A stretch of 47,028 nt of DNA from Candidatus Dormiibacterota bacterium (lineage in GTDB: Bacteria; Chloroflexota; Dormibacteria; Dormibacterales; Dormibacteraceae), in contig JAMXLM010000020.1 in the NCBI GenBank assembly GCA_024280995.1, forward strand, positions 1 through 47,028, written 5' to 3'. The position numbers and the translations under genes were made by a program. Shown piece after piece: positions 1 to 7,474 of the stretch (positions are counted from its first letter, which is position 1; every line of letters begins with the position of its first letter). The notes under the pieces were generated by a model. That model had not been told where the DNA came from and did no database searches. It saw only the letters and a list, made by a program, of their open reading frames with translations.

Positions 1-1
1 C

Positions 2-2173
2 GGCGACGCGAAGCAGTCGATCTACGTATGCCGCGACGCCGAGATCGAGAACATCCGGTCGCGCTTCCCGGGCCGTCGGCTGCCGCTGACCCACAACCGC
101 CGCTCTTATCAGGGCATCCTCGACTGCGCCACGGACTTCATCCGCCGCGACCCCGACTTCGCGGCCGAGCCTGAGCTGGTCGCGACACGCGGAGCCGGCG
201 ACCGAGTGCCGGTCAGCGTCCTCATGGCACCCGATTCGCGCACCGAGGCGCGCTCCGTCGGCGAGGCGATCCGCCGGCTGAATGTCAGCGGCGTCCCGTT
301 TCGCCACATCGCGGTGCTTTCGCACTCCGTGCGCATGCTCCCGCGCGAGTTCGAGGACGAGCTCCGGCGGCAGGGCATCCCGTACCTCACGAGCGGCGGC
401 TCGGGCTTTTTCGACCGGCAGGAGATCAAGGACGTGCTCGCGCTGCTGCGCCTCGCGGAGAACCCGATGGACGACGGCGCCCTCGTCCGCATCCTCCAGG
501 GCCCGATCGTTCGCCTTCCCGACGCCGGCATGTACCGCCTGGCGATGCGGCGTTCAGGCCGCTCCGGGATGCGGCTCCGCGACTGCTTCCACGAGTCGGC
601 CCGTGAGGGATACCCGGAGATGGACCCGAAGGTGGCGGCCCAGGCTGTGCGCCTGGTCGAGCTCACCGACCGCATCGGCCGCCTGCGCGACGCGCTCACC
701 GTGGCGGACATCCTCAACCAGCTGCTCGAGGAGAGCGGCTACCTGCGGTGGGCGGAGCTGCGCGCGCAGCGAGACGGCAGCCCTCGCGCGCTGCTCAACC
801 TCCGCAAGGTCTTTCAGCTCGCCGGCCGCTTCGAGCGCGACCTGGCGATGGCCGGCATCGGCGATTTCGTGCGGCATCTCGACCAGGTGATCGACGCCGA
901 GCTGCCCGTCGGCGAGGCGCTGGAGGAGGCGGAGGGCCTGGAGGCCGTGTCGCTGTTGACCATCCACGCCGCGAAGGGCCTTGAGTTCCCGATCGTGTTC
1001 CTGGTCAACCTGCGGCCACCGCGACCGCGCGACACGGAGAGGTTGTTCTTCGACGCAGACGGGCTCGGCTTCGTGATGAAGAACTGGCGTGGGGAGAAGC
1101 ACCCGCGCTATGTCGAGACGTCACCGGGAGCAGCCGCCGTGCGCCTGGCCATAGGGGAGAGGCGCCGGATCGTCTACGTCGGGCTCACACGAGCGAAGGA
1201 CGCCCTGTTCGTCACGGCCACCCGCGAGGAGCCGACCGTGCAAGAGGTGGGAGCGAATGGGCTCGAAGACCACGACCATTTCGCCGAGATCCTCAGCTGG
1301 GCGCTCGCGCACCCCGAGTCGGCCACCGTGGTCGAGGCAGAGCAGCTCGAGCTTCCTGTGCCGCGCGCCTCCAACGGCCTAGTTCACGACGACCCGTCGG
1401 TGGTGGCCGCCGTGCTCGACCGTCTCGAGAAGATCCGTCCCACAGACCAGGCGCCGGCAGCCGGCGTTGCGGTTCCGATCGAGCTCAGCTTCTCCCAGCT
1501 GCACGACTTCGAGGTCTGCCCGGTGCGCTACCGCTTCGCGAACGTGTGGCGTGTGCCGGCTCCGCCGGACGAGCTCCAACCGATCCAGGTCCGCGCGATG
1601 GGATCGACCGAGCTTGGCTCCGCGGTGCATGAAGCACTCGCCGTCTGGCACGTCAACGGCGGCGATCTCCTCTCGCTGTATCGCGGACCCGACGCCGGGC
1701 GCGAGATGCTCGAACGCTACGCCGCGCACCCGCTCGCCGCGGCGCGAACGCTGGCGGTCGAGTCCGGGTTCAACATGGCCGTCGCCGACACCCGCATGCG
1801 CGGTCTGGTCGACCGTGTGTGCGAGGTAGACGGACGCGCGGCGCTCATGGACTTCAAGACCAACGCCACCCTCGATGCAGAGCTGATCAGGGTTTACTCG
1901 CTGCAGTTGAGGATCTATGGCCTTGCCGCTCATCGCGGCCTGCTGCCAGGCGGCGTTGATCCACGGCTGATCCTCTTCGACATGCGCCGGGGTGAGGTGC
2001 ACGAGGTGAGTCCGGACGACGCCGCCGTCGAAGAGCACGTTCTGCGCGCGGCGATGCGGATCATGGCCGGTGACTTCTCGCTGGGAACGGAGCACGCCCA
2101 GCGGCCGTGCGGGCTCTGCGCCTACCGTCCTATCTGTCGGGATGCAAGACGGGATGCAGGAAAGGTACTTTGA
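2..2173 (+). CDS. UvrD/RecB-like helicase with C-terminal Fe-S PD-(D/E)XK nuclease (5' end outside window)
   Basis: The reading frame is open from base 2, so the gene starts left of the window; 723 residues are visible. They begin inside the helicase core with GDAKQSIY (motif III) and the THNRRS block (motif IV). SLLTIHAAKGLEFPIVFL (motif V) and the RIVYVGLTRAKDAL motif VI follow. The last ~230 residues are a RecB/AddB-type nuclease: CPVRYRF supplies the first cluster cysteine, GSAVHEAL and LVDRV...LMDFKTN carry the catalytic acidic and lysine residues, and PCGLCAYRPIC gives the other cysteines of a probable 4Fe-4S cluster. The enzyme should unwind and degrade DNA ends in recombinational repair, as AddAB and AdnAB do. 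Without the N-terminus (Walker A) or the partner subunit I cannot say whether it is AddA-, AdnA- or AdnB-like. Confidence 0.9.
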   Translation, partial: GDAKQSIYVCRDAEIENIRSRFPGRRLPLTHNRRSYQGILDCATDFIRRDPDFAAEPELVATRGAGDRVPVSVLMAPDSRTEARSVGEAIRRLNVSGVPFRHIAVLSHSVRMLPREFEDELRRQGIPYLTSGGSGFFDRQEIKDVLALLRLAENPMDDGALVRILQGPIVRLPDAGMYRLAMRRSGRSGMRLRDCFHESAREGYPEMDPKVAAQAVRLVELTDRIGRLRDALTVADILNQLLEESGYLRWAELRAQRDGSPRALLNLRKVFQLAGRFERDLAMAGIGDFVRHLDQVIDAELPVGEALEEAEGLEAVSLLTIHAAKGLEFPIVFLVNLRPPRPRDTERLFFDADGLGFVMKNWRGEKHPRYVETSPGAAAVRLAIGERRRIVYVGLTRAKDALFVTATREEPTVQEVGANGLEDHDHFAEILSWALAHPESATVVEAEQLELPVPRASNGLVHDDPSVVAAVLDRLEKIRPTDQAPAAGVAVPIELSFSQLHDFEVCPVRYRFANVWRVPAPPDELQPIQVRAMGSTELGSAVHEALAVWHVNGGDLLSLYRGPDAGREMLERYAAHPLAAARTLAVESGFNMAVADTRMRGLVDRVCEVDGRAALMDFKTNATLDAELIRVYSLQLRIYGLAAHRGLLPGGVDPRLILFDMRRGEVHEVSPDDAAVEEHVLRAAMRIMAGDFSLGTEHAQRPCGLCAYRPICRDARRDAGKVL

Positions 2174-2453
2174 GAGGCGCGAGATCAAGGAGGCGATCGC
2201 CTTCGCCGAGGAGGGCGGAATCGCCGTGCACCGCAATTTCGACTCCTATCACGGCTCGACGATCCGGGGCTTTCGCCGCGAGAAGCCGTTCCTACACGTG
2301 ATCGGTTTGCGACCCGAGCTCGAAAAATGGGGCAGCCTGCACGGCCTGCGTCCGGAGTGGATCCAGCCCGAGAAGCGACGCATGGTCGCCCACTACGACG
2401 TCTTCGGCCCGGCCGCGGAAGCCCTCATCAAAAGGCTCAAGCCCACGCCTTGA
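2142..2453 (+). CDS. Hypothetical protein, weakly DUF4031-like
   Basis: A 103-residue soluble protein whose ATG lies inside the last 32 bp of the helicase-nuclease gene; a second in-frame ATG lies at 2154. The overlap implies co-transcription and translational coupling. The middle reads FDSYHGSTIRGF and the end GLRPEWIQPEKRRMVAHYDV; the HYD motif and the preceding W-Q pattern recall the small DUF4031 family, but the match is by eye and weak. No signal peptide, membrane segment or catalytic motif is visible. Its stop codon overlaps the -35 box of the promoter of the next gene. Confidence 0.65.
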   Translation: MQDGMQERYFERREIKEAIAFAEEGGIAVHRNFDSYHGSTIRGFRREKPFLHVIGLRPELEKWGSLHGLRPEWIQPEKRRMVAHYDVFGPAAEALIKRLKPTP

Positions 2454-2486
2454 CGGGGAATGACGCAATGCGTTATACTGCGTCAT
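2450..2486 (+). promoter_or_regulatory. Near-consensus sigma-A promoter with overlapping palindromic operator
   Basis: TTGACG (2450-2455) and TATACT (2474-2479) are 18 bp apart and match vegetative -35 and -10 boxes. ATGACGCA (2460-2467) and TGCGTCAT (2479-2486) are perfect inverted arms that bracket the -10 box, and an inner ACGCA-A-TGCGT palindrome lies at 2463-2473. Three half-sites of ACGCA/TGCGT in the spacer and -10 region are the usual arrangement for a repressor. The cognate regulator is not identified. Confidence 0.65.
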
Positions 2487-2516
2487 GAAATCAACAGGTC
2501 AGGAGTGAGAAGAGCA

Positions 2517-2963
2517 ATGAGCACCGAGTTTTCCGCAACCTCCGTCGAAGAAGTCGCCGTAGGCGCGGCGCAGGCCGCCGCCGAGGTCGCGACCGATCCG
2601 ATCCGCGCCGCCCGCAAGCAGGTCCGCAGCTTCGAGCAGAAGGGCACGCCCGCGGTGCGCAGGATCAACCGCCGGCTGAACGCGATGATCCCGGACCGGG
2701 TCGCCATCTTCGGCCTCGAGGTGAATCAGCGATTTCCCGAGAAGCTGGCGATCAGGGGCCTCCACCTCATGAAGGCCCAGGCCAAGCGCCAGGACATGGT
2801 GGGCGGCGTCGCCAAGCGCACGCTGAAGGTCTTCAACGGCTCGTTCAAGACCATCGCTCAGACCGCGAACCGGCTCGAGCTGGCGAGCGACCTGACCCCG
2901 CCGCGCTCGGCGGAGCGAAAGACGACGGGTCGCAAGCGAGCGTCCCGCCGCCGCGCCGCATAA
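2517..2963 (+). CDS. Hypothetical small basic-tailed protein, phasin-like in character
   Basis: 148 residues, with ATG chosen because AGGAG lies 11 nt upstream and the promoter at 2450-2479 gives a short leader. The sequence has an Ala-rich acidic N-terminus, a helical middle part (APRRINRRLN-like region, then MKAQAKRQDMVGGVAKRTL) and a Lys/Arg-rich tail ending in RKRASRRRAA. No membrane segment or enzyme motif is seen. The helical core with a basic tail resembles phasin-like or nucleoid-associated proteins, but this is only a compositional resemblance. It is monocistronic, between a strong promoter and a strong terminator, so it may be abundant. Confidence 0.7.
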   Translation: MSTEFSATSVEEVAVGAAQAAAEVATDPIRAARKQVRSFEQKGTPAVRRINRRLNAMIPDRVAIFGLEVNQRFPEKLAIRGLHLMKAQAKRQDMVGGVAKRTLKVFNGSFKTIAQTANRLELASDLTPPRSAERKTTGRKRASRRRAA

Positions 2964-2976
2964 CCAGGCACGACAG

Positions 2977-3015
2977 AGAGGGCGCCTCGATCCCGAGGCG
3001 CCCTCTATTGTTTTT
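2977..3015 (+). terminator. Intrinsic terminator
   Basis: A perfect 13-bp stem (AGAGGGCGCCTCG at 2977-2989 pairs with 2994-3006) with a 4-nt loop is followed by ATTGTTTTT. It closes the 2517-2963 transcript. Confidence 0.9.
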
Positions 3016-3020
3016 GGGCT

Positions 3021-3980
3021 GTGGTGCTCTGCACGGGATCGATCGCGTACGACTACATCCTGACTTTCAAGGGTCGGTTCAAGGACCACATCCTTCTCGA
3101 CAAGACCCACATCCTCAACCTCAGCTTTCTCGTCGACGACCTTCAGAAACGCCGCGGCGGCGTGGCCGGCAACTATGCGTACAACCTCGCCCTGCTGGGC
3201 CACCCGGCGGCCGTTCTCGCCACCGCCGGCACCGACGCGGCGGAGTACAGGACCTGGCTGGAGTCCCATGGCGTGGACTGCAGCGGCCTGCGCTTGCTCG
3301 ACGGCGAGATGAGCGCGACCGGCTTCACCACGACCGACATGGACGACAACCAGCTGACCGGCTACTACGGGGGCGCGATGTGGAAGGCCGCCATGCTCGG
3401 GCTCGATGACGGCCCGAGTGACGTCGACGCCGTGATCGTCGGCCCCAACGACCCCGCCGCGATGAAGCGGCTCGTTCGCGAATGCCGTGATCGCCGCGTG
3501 CCCTTCGTCTTCGATCCGGCGCACCAGCTCCCGATGATGGACGGGGCGGACGTGACCGACGGCACCGACGGCGCCTGGATTGTGATCGGCAACGACTACG
3601 AGCTGGAGCTGATCCAGGAGCGCACGCGTCGAGACATGAACGGGCTGCTCGAGCTGTCGCGCATGGTCGTCACCACCCTCGGGAGACACGGTTCGCGCAT
3701 CACGACCCGCGACGGCTCGGTCGACGTCCCCGCCGCGCCCGCGGAGCGCGAGGCTGACCCGACCGGCGCCGGCGACGCCTATCGGGCGGGCCTGGTCGCT
3801 GGGCTCCTGCGCGGGCTCGAGCTTGCCGAGGCCGGTCGAGTGGCCTCGCTGGCGGCGACATACGCGGTCGAGCACGTGGGCACGATCGAGCACCGCTACA
3901 CGCGCGAGGAGTTCCGCGCGCGCCATCTCGACGCCTTCGGGTCCGAGCTCTCCGAAAAGATGTGGACGGCACGGGTGTAG
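3021..3980 (+). CDS. PfkB-family carbohydrate/nucleoside kinase
   Basis: 319 residues. The ribokinase fold is shown by N-terminal GSIAYDYI, the RRGGVAGNYAYNLALLG substrate-lid region (about residues 44-60) and the C-terminal DPTGAGDAYRAG motif (about 246-257), which holds the catalytic Asp and anion hole. It phosphorylates a sugar or nucleoside hydroxyl with ATP; overall arrangement is closest to adenosine-kinase-like PfkB proteins, but substrate cannot be fixed. The GTG start sits only 5 nt after the T-run of the preceding terminator, so it may depend on read-through or a promoter buried in the terminator region. Its TAG stop is followed at once by the ATG of the ABC ATPase. Confidence 0.88.
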   Translation: MVLCTGSIAYDYILTFKGRFKDHILLDKTHILNLSFLVDDLQKRRGGVAGNYAYNLALLGHPAAVLATAGTDAAEYRTWLESHGVDCSGLRLLDGEMSATGFTTTDMDDNQLTGYYGGAMWKAAMLGLDDGPSDVDAVIVGPNDPAAMKRLVRECRDRRVPFVFDPAHQLPMMDGADVTDGTDGAWIVIGNDYELELIQERTRRDMNGLLELSRMVVTTLGRHGSRITTRDGSVDVPAAPAEREADPTGAGDAYRAGLVAGLLRGLELAEAGRVASLAATYAVEHVGTIEHRYTREEFRARHLDAFGSELSEKMWTARV

Positions 3981-4895
3981 ATGGCTGCAAACGCGGTCGA
4001 AGTCGAGGACCTGCGCAAGTCATACGGTCCCGTCGAGGCGGTTCGCGGCATCAGCTTCAACGTGTCCGAGGGTGAGGTCTTCGCGCTTCTTGGCCCCAAC
4101 GGCGCGGGCAAGACGACGACCGTCGAGATCATGGAGGGCTTCAGGTCGCGCGACGCCGGCCGCGTCTCCGTCCTCGGGTTCGATCCGGCGTCCGGCAACC
4201 GGCGCCTGAAAGAGCAGATGGGCATCGTCCTCCAGACGACGGGCGTGGACCCGTACCTGACAGTCGCCGAAACGGTCGACATGTTCCGCGGCTACTACCC
4301 GAAGCCGCTTTCCCGTGACGACGTGATCAAGCAGGTCGGCCTCGAGGACAAGGCCGGCAGCAGGGTGACCAGGCTTTCGGGCGGCCAGCGACGCCGGCTC
4401 GACGTGGCGATCGCGCTGGCGGGCGACCCGCGTGTCCTCTTCCTGGACGAGCCGACCACCGGCTTCGACCCTGGGGCGAAGCGCAATGCGTGGGACGTGA
4501 TCAAAGGTCTCGCCGGCCTCGGCAAGACGATATTCCTGACGTCGCACTCGATGGACGAGGTGCAGTTCCTCGCTGATCGGGTTGTGATCATCACGGCCGG
4601 GAAGATCGTGGCCGAGGGCACGCCCGAGTCGCTGATGGCCGGCCAGGAAGCGGACACGCTGATCCGGTTCGGGTTCAAAGGCACGCTGCCCGAGGCGCTC
4701 CGCGCCGTTGCCCATGTAGACGGCGACGCTGTCGAGCTCGTCACCCGGGATCCGACCCGAACGCTGTACGAGCTGACTTCGTGGGCGGTGCAGAACGGCG
4801 TCCAGCTCGAAGGTCTGCAGGTGACTCGTCCTTCGCTCGAGGACGTCTATCTAGAGATCACGAAGGAAGCCGAGGCAGTGGGAACGCCTGCATGA
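3981..4895 (+). CDS. ABC-2 exporter ATP-binding protein
   Basis: 304 residues. Walker A GPNGAGKTT (38-46), signature LSGGQRRRLD (~132), Walker B VLFLDEPTTGFDP (~151-163) and the switch His in LTSHSMDEV are all intact. The C-terminal ~80 residues are the extra domain typical of drug or lipid exporters of the DrrA/CcmA class. It pairs with the permease that follows (ATGA overlap) and starts directly after the kinase stop codon. Substrate unknown. Confidence 0.93.
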   Translation: MAANAVEVEDLRKSYGPVEAVRGISFNVSEGEVFALLGPNGAGKTTTVEIMEGFRSRDAGRVSVLGFDPASGNRRLKEQMGIVLQTTGVDPYLTVAETVDMFRGYYPKPLSRDDVIKQVGLEDKAGSRVTRLSGGQRRRLDVAIALAGDPRVLFLDEPTTGFDPGAKRNAWDVIKGLAGLGKTIFLTSHSMDEVQFLADRVVIITAGKIVAEGTPESLMAGQEADTLIRFGFKGTLPEALRAVAHVDGDAVELVTRDPTRTLYELTSWAVQNGVQLEGLQVTRPSLEDVYLEITKEAEAVGTPA

Positions 4896-5665
4896 GAGAC
4901 CTGGGGCTCGCGTTCAGACAGGTCTGGTACATCAACAAGGCGTTCGTCCGCAATCCGGCCGCGCTGTTCTTCACGCTGATCTTCCCGATCATGTTCCTCG
5001 TCATCTTCACGGTGATCTTTGGCAACGGCCACCTTCAGGTAGCGCCAGGAAAGACGGTGCGGGTGGCGACCTTTTACGTGCCCGCGATCGCGGCGTTCTC
5101 GGTGGTCAACGCGTGCTACACGAACATTGCGATATCCCTGAGCGCGTCGCGTGATCTCGGCGCGTTGAAGCGGATCCACGGCTCGCCGCTTCCCGTGTGG
5201 TCCTACATGTTCGCCCGCATCTTGCACGCGGTCGCGATGGCGATCGTGCTCGTAATCATCTGCGCCGTTTTCGGCGCGCTGTTCTACGGGGCGACGCTAC
5301 CGACGAGCACATTGCCGGCGTTCGTGCTGACGCTGGTCGTGGGCGCCGCGGTCTTCAGCGCGCTTGGAGTCGCGGTGACCGCCGTGATCCCGAACGCCGA
5401 CGCCGCCCCGGCCGTCGTGAACGGAACAATCCTGCCGCTGCTCTTCATATCGAACGTGTTCATTCCGCTCGAAAACCCGTCTGGCTGGATCGACGTGGTC
5501 GGCAAGATCTTTCCCTTGCGCCATTTCGCCGACGCGATGATCGGCTCGTTCTTCCAACTGAGCGGATCAGGCCTCCACGCCAATGACCTCTACGTGATGC
5601 TCGCGTGGGGGGTGGGTGGCTTGCTTGTCGCGCTCCGCACTTTCCGCTGGGAGCCGCGAACCTGA
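4892..5665 (+). CDS. ABC-2 type permease
   Basis: 257 residues from an ATG that overlaps the stop of the ATPase (ATGA). An N-terminal cytoplasmic helix is followed by about six hydrophobic segments, starting with NPAALFFTLIFPIMFLVIF, and the ABC2_membrane region with FARILHAVAMAIVLVI and LLFISNVFIPLENPSGW. It forms the membrane channel of the exporter; two copies would assemble with two ATPases. A longer reading frame begins inside the ATPase gene but its extra residues are a frame shadow. Confidence 0.9.
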   Translation: MRDLGLAFRQVWYINKAFVRNPAALFFTLIFPIMFLVIFTVIFGNGHLQVAPGKTVRVATFYVPAIAAFSVVNACYTNIAISLSASRDLGALKRIHGSPLPVWSYMFARILHAVAMAIVLVIICAVFGALFYGATLPTSTLPAFVLTLVVGAAVFSALGVAVTAVIPNADAAPAVVNGTILPLLFISNVFIPLENPSGWIDVVGKIFPLRHFADAMIGSFFQLSGSGLHANDLYVMLAWGVGGLLVALRTFRWEPRT

Positions 5666-6087
5666 TGCCGACGATCTTCACGCGGATCATCGACGGTGAG
5701 CTGCCCGCGCGCTTCGTCTGGAAGGACGACCGCTGCGTCGTCTTCCTGTCCAACCGACCTCTGCGCCCGGGCCACGCTCTGGTCGTGCCGCGCGAAGAGG
5801 CCGACCACTGGATCGACCTCGACGCCTCGCTCCTGGACCATCTGGTCGAGACGGCGCAGGCGGTGGGTCGAGCGCAGATGGCCGGATTCAAGCCCGAACG
5901 GATCGGCATGATGCTTGCCGGCCTCGAGGTGCCGCACTGCCACTTCCACGTCGTGCCGATCCGCGGGCTGCACGACCTCGACTTCGGCAACCAGGATCCC
6001 AACCCGGACCCGCAAATGATGGAAGACGCCGCCGCGACCTTGCGCCGCGAGCTACGAACGCTGGGGTATCAGCAGACCAGCGACTAG
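5665..6087 (+). CDS. HIT-family nucleotide hydrolase/transferase
   Basis: 140 residues. The start ATG overlaps the permease stop (TGATG). MPTIFTRIIDGELPARFVW is the usual HIT N-terminus, and the histidine triad H91-C-H93-F-H95-V-V is complete. HIT proteins hydrolyse nucleotide-phosphoramidate or dinucleoside polyphosphate bonds, with the middle His as nucleophile. Its 3' end overlaps the convergent DinB-like gene by 4 bp. Confidence 0.92.
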   Translation: MPTIFTRIIDGELPARFVWKDDRCVVFLSNRPLRPGHALVVPREEADHWIDLDASLLDHLVETAQAVGRAQMAGFKPERIGMMLAGLEVPHCHFHVVPIRGLHDLDFGNQDPNPDPQMMEDAAATLRRELRTLGYQQTSD

Positions 6088-6605
6088 CGGTCGAGCATCC
6101 TCTCGAGCTGCTCGACATGTAGCTCGAGATGGCTGACCAGCGGCAGCCTGGCGACCTCCTCCGCCGTCATCGTGATGCCGTCGCCGAGCTCTGCCGAGCG
6201 TCGAAGGTCCATCGGGTCGGTGTTGCGCAGGGCTTTGATGGTCCGCTCCTGGTCGGCGAGGGTCATCCGCAAGAGCTCCGCCGGCTCGAGCGCGGACATC
6301 TGTTTTCCGGCCGCGTCGCGCATCTGCACCGCCTGCAGCAGGTCCATGTTCAGCGGTTGGCCGGTGGAGATCCGATGCACGAGCACGCCGTAGAACTTCG
6401 AGAGGACGGCAAGGTGCGCAAGCAGCTCGTGGGCGTTCCACTCGGGGGCGTCGCTCGACTCTGACTCGATCCGGGGCGCCAGGGCGGCGATGCGGTCGGA
6501 TGCGGTCTGCAGCCGGTCGGCGAGGATGTTGCGTTCCCTCTCGAGGTATGTGTCCATGAACGCCTTGACGTCGTCCAGCGTGAACGCGGGGCTCTCGAGC
6601 TTCAT
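6084..6605 (-). CDS. DinB/maleylpyruvate-isomerase-like four-helix protein
   Basis: 173 residues, mainly helical. EWNAHELLAHLAVL near residue 55 and SHLELHVEQLERML at the C-terminus provide the spaced histidines that bind a metal in DinB-superfamily proteins. Members act as thiol-dependent S-transferases or isomerases, using mycothiol or bacillithiol, or are uncharacterised. It is transcribed divergently from the dienelactone-hydrolase-like gene with only 30 bp between the starts, where a GAATCGATTC palindrome (6626-6635) touches the neighbour's ATG. Confidence 0.8.
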   Translation of the reverse strand: MKLESPAFTLDDVKAFMDTYLERERNILADRLQTASDRIAALAPRIESESSDAPEWNAHELLAHLAVLSKFYGVLVHRISTGQPLNMDLLQAVQMRDAAGKQMSALEPAELLRMTLADQERTIKALRNTDPMDLRRSAELGDGITMTAEEVARLPLVSHLELHVEQLERMLDR

Positions 6606-6635
6606 CGCAATCTCAGGGTAGGGGAGAATCGATTC

Positions 6636-7400
6636 ATGTGCTATTCAGACGATGCGCAAGTGCCTTTGCCGCCAGTCGTGGGCGGCGCAGCCGCCGACCA
6701 GGGCGACATCACGCTCACGGCCGCCGACGGAACGAAGTTCATGGCCTACTACGCACGGGCCGCGAAGCCGACCGGCGCGGGAATGGTCGTCCTCCCAGAC
6801 GTGCGCGGGCTGCATCATTTCTTCAAGGAGCTGGCGCAGCGATTCGCCGAGGCGGGGATCGACTCCGTCGCGATCGACTACTTCGCCCGGACGGCGGAGC
6901 ACGACGACCGCAGCGACTCGTTCGAGTACATGCCTCACGTGCAGCAGACGACCGCCGAGAGCATCGCCGCCGACGTCGGCGCCGCGATCGACTACCTCAG
7001 GTCTTCTGAAGGCGGCGCGGTCAAGTCGGTGTTCACAGTCGGCTTCTGCTTCGGCGGTTCCAACTCATGGAACCAGTCCGCCGCTCATCCGGACATCGCC
7101 GGCGCGATCGGCTTCTACGGCCGGCCGATGAGGAGCCAGCCGTTCATCGAGCAGATGAAGGCGCCGCTGCAGGTGATGGTCGCGGGCGCCGACGCCGCGA
7201 CGACCCCCGAGCAGTCGGTCGATTTCGACCGCGAGCTGAGCGATGCCGGGGTGCCGCACGAGCAGCACGTCTTCAAGGACGCGCCGCACAGCTTCTTCGA
7301 CCGCACGTACGAGCAGTGGAAGGATGCCTCCGACGAGGCCTGGCGGCTGATGCTGGACTTCGTGAAGAAGCACAGCAGCCCGGTGGGTGCGAGGAGCTAG
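6636..7400 (+). CDS. Dienelactone hydrolase family protein
   Basis: 254 residues with the alpha/beta-hydrolase fold. The nucleophile is Cys138 in GFCFGG, as in true dienelactone hydrolases; the other triad members appear as Asp186 (AGADAATTP) and His218 (APHSFFDR). LPDVRGLHHFFKELAQRFA is the typical oxyanion region. It may hydrolyse dienelactone in aromatic catabolism, but no other catabolic genes adjoin it, so the substrate is open. Confidence 0.88.
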   Translation: MCYSDDAQVPLPPVVGGAAADQGDITLTAADGTKFMAYYARAAKPTGAGMVVLPDVRGLHHFFKELAQRFAEAGIDSVAIDYFARTAEHDDRSDSFEYMPHVQQTTAESIAADVGAAIDYLRSSEGGAVKSVFTVGFCFGGSNSWNQSAAHPDIAGAIGFYGRPMRSQPFIEQMKAPLQVMVAGADAATTPEQSVDFDRELSDAGVPHEQHVFKDAPHSFFDRTYEQWKDASDEAWRLMLDFVKKHSSPVGARS

Positions 7401-7461
7401 CCGCTCAAGCCAGCTTCAACGTCGCAGATCGACCTGAAGTCCAACAAACACGGGGCTGACG

Positions 7462-7474
7462 TATAGTCGCGCCA
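7462..7474 (+). promoter_or_regulatory. -10 box giving a probably leaderless start of the PucR-type regulator
   Basis: TATAGT (7462-7467) ends 6 nt before the ATG at 7474, so transcription should begin at or next to the start codon. A GTCCAA half-site (7439-7444), at the -35 position, matches the arms of the operator upstream of fabF (8778-8798), which hints at autoregulation. Confidence 0.5.

Noticed and set aside
2499..3926. Long minus-strand reading frame of 475 codons
   Set aside because: Antisense to a small gene, a terminator and the PfkB kinase; composition is the usual Arg/Ala/Gly-rich shadow of GC-rich DNA.
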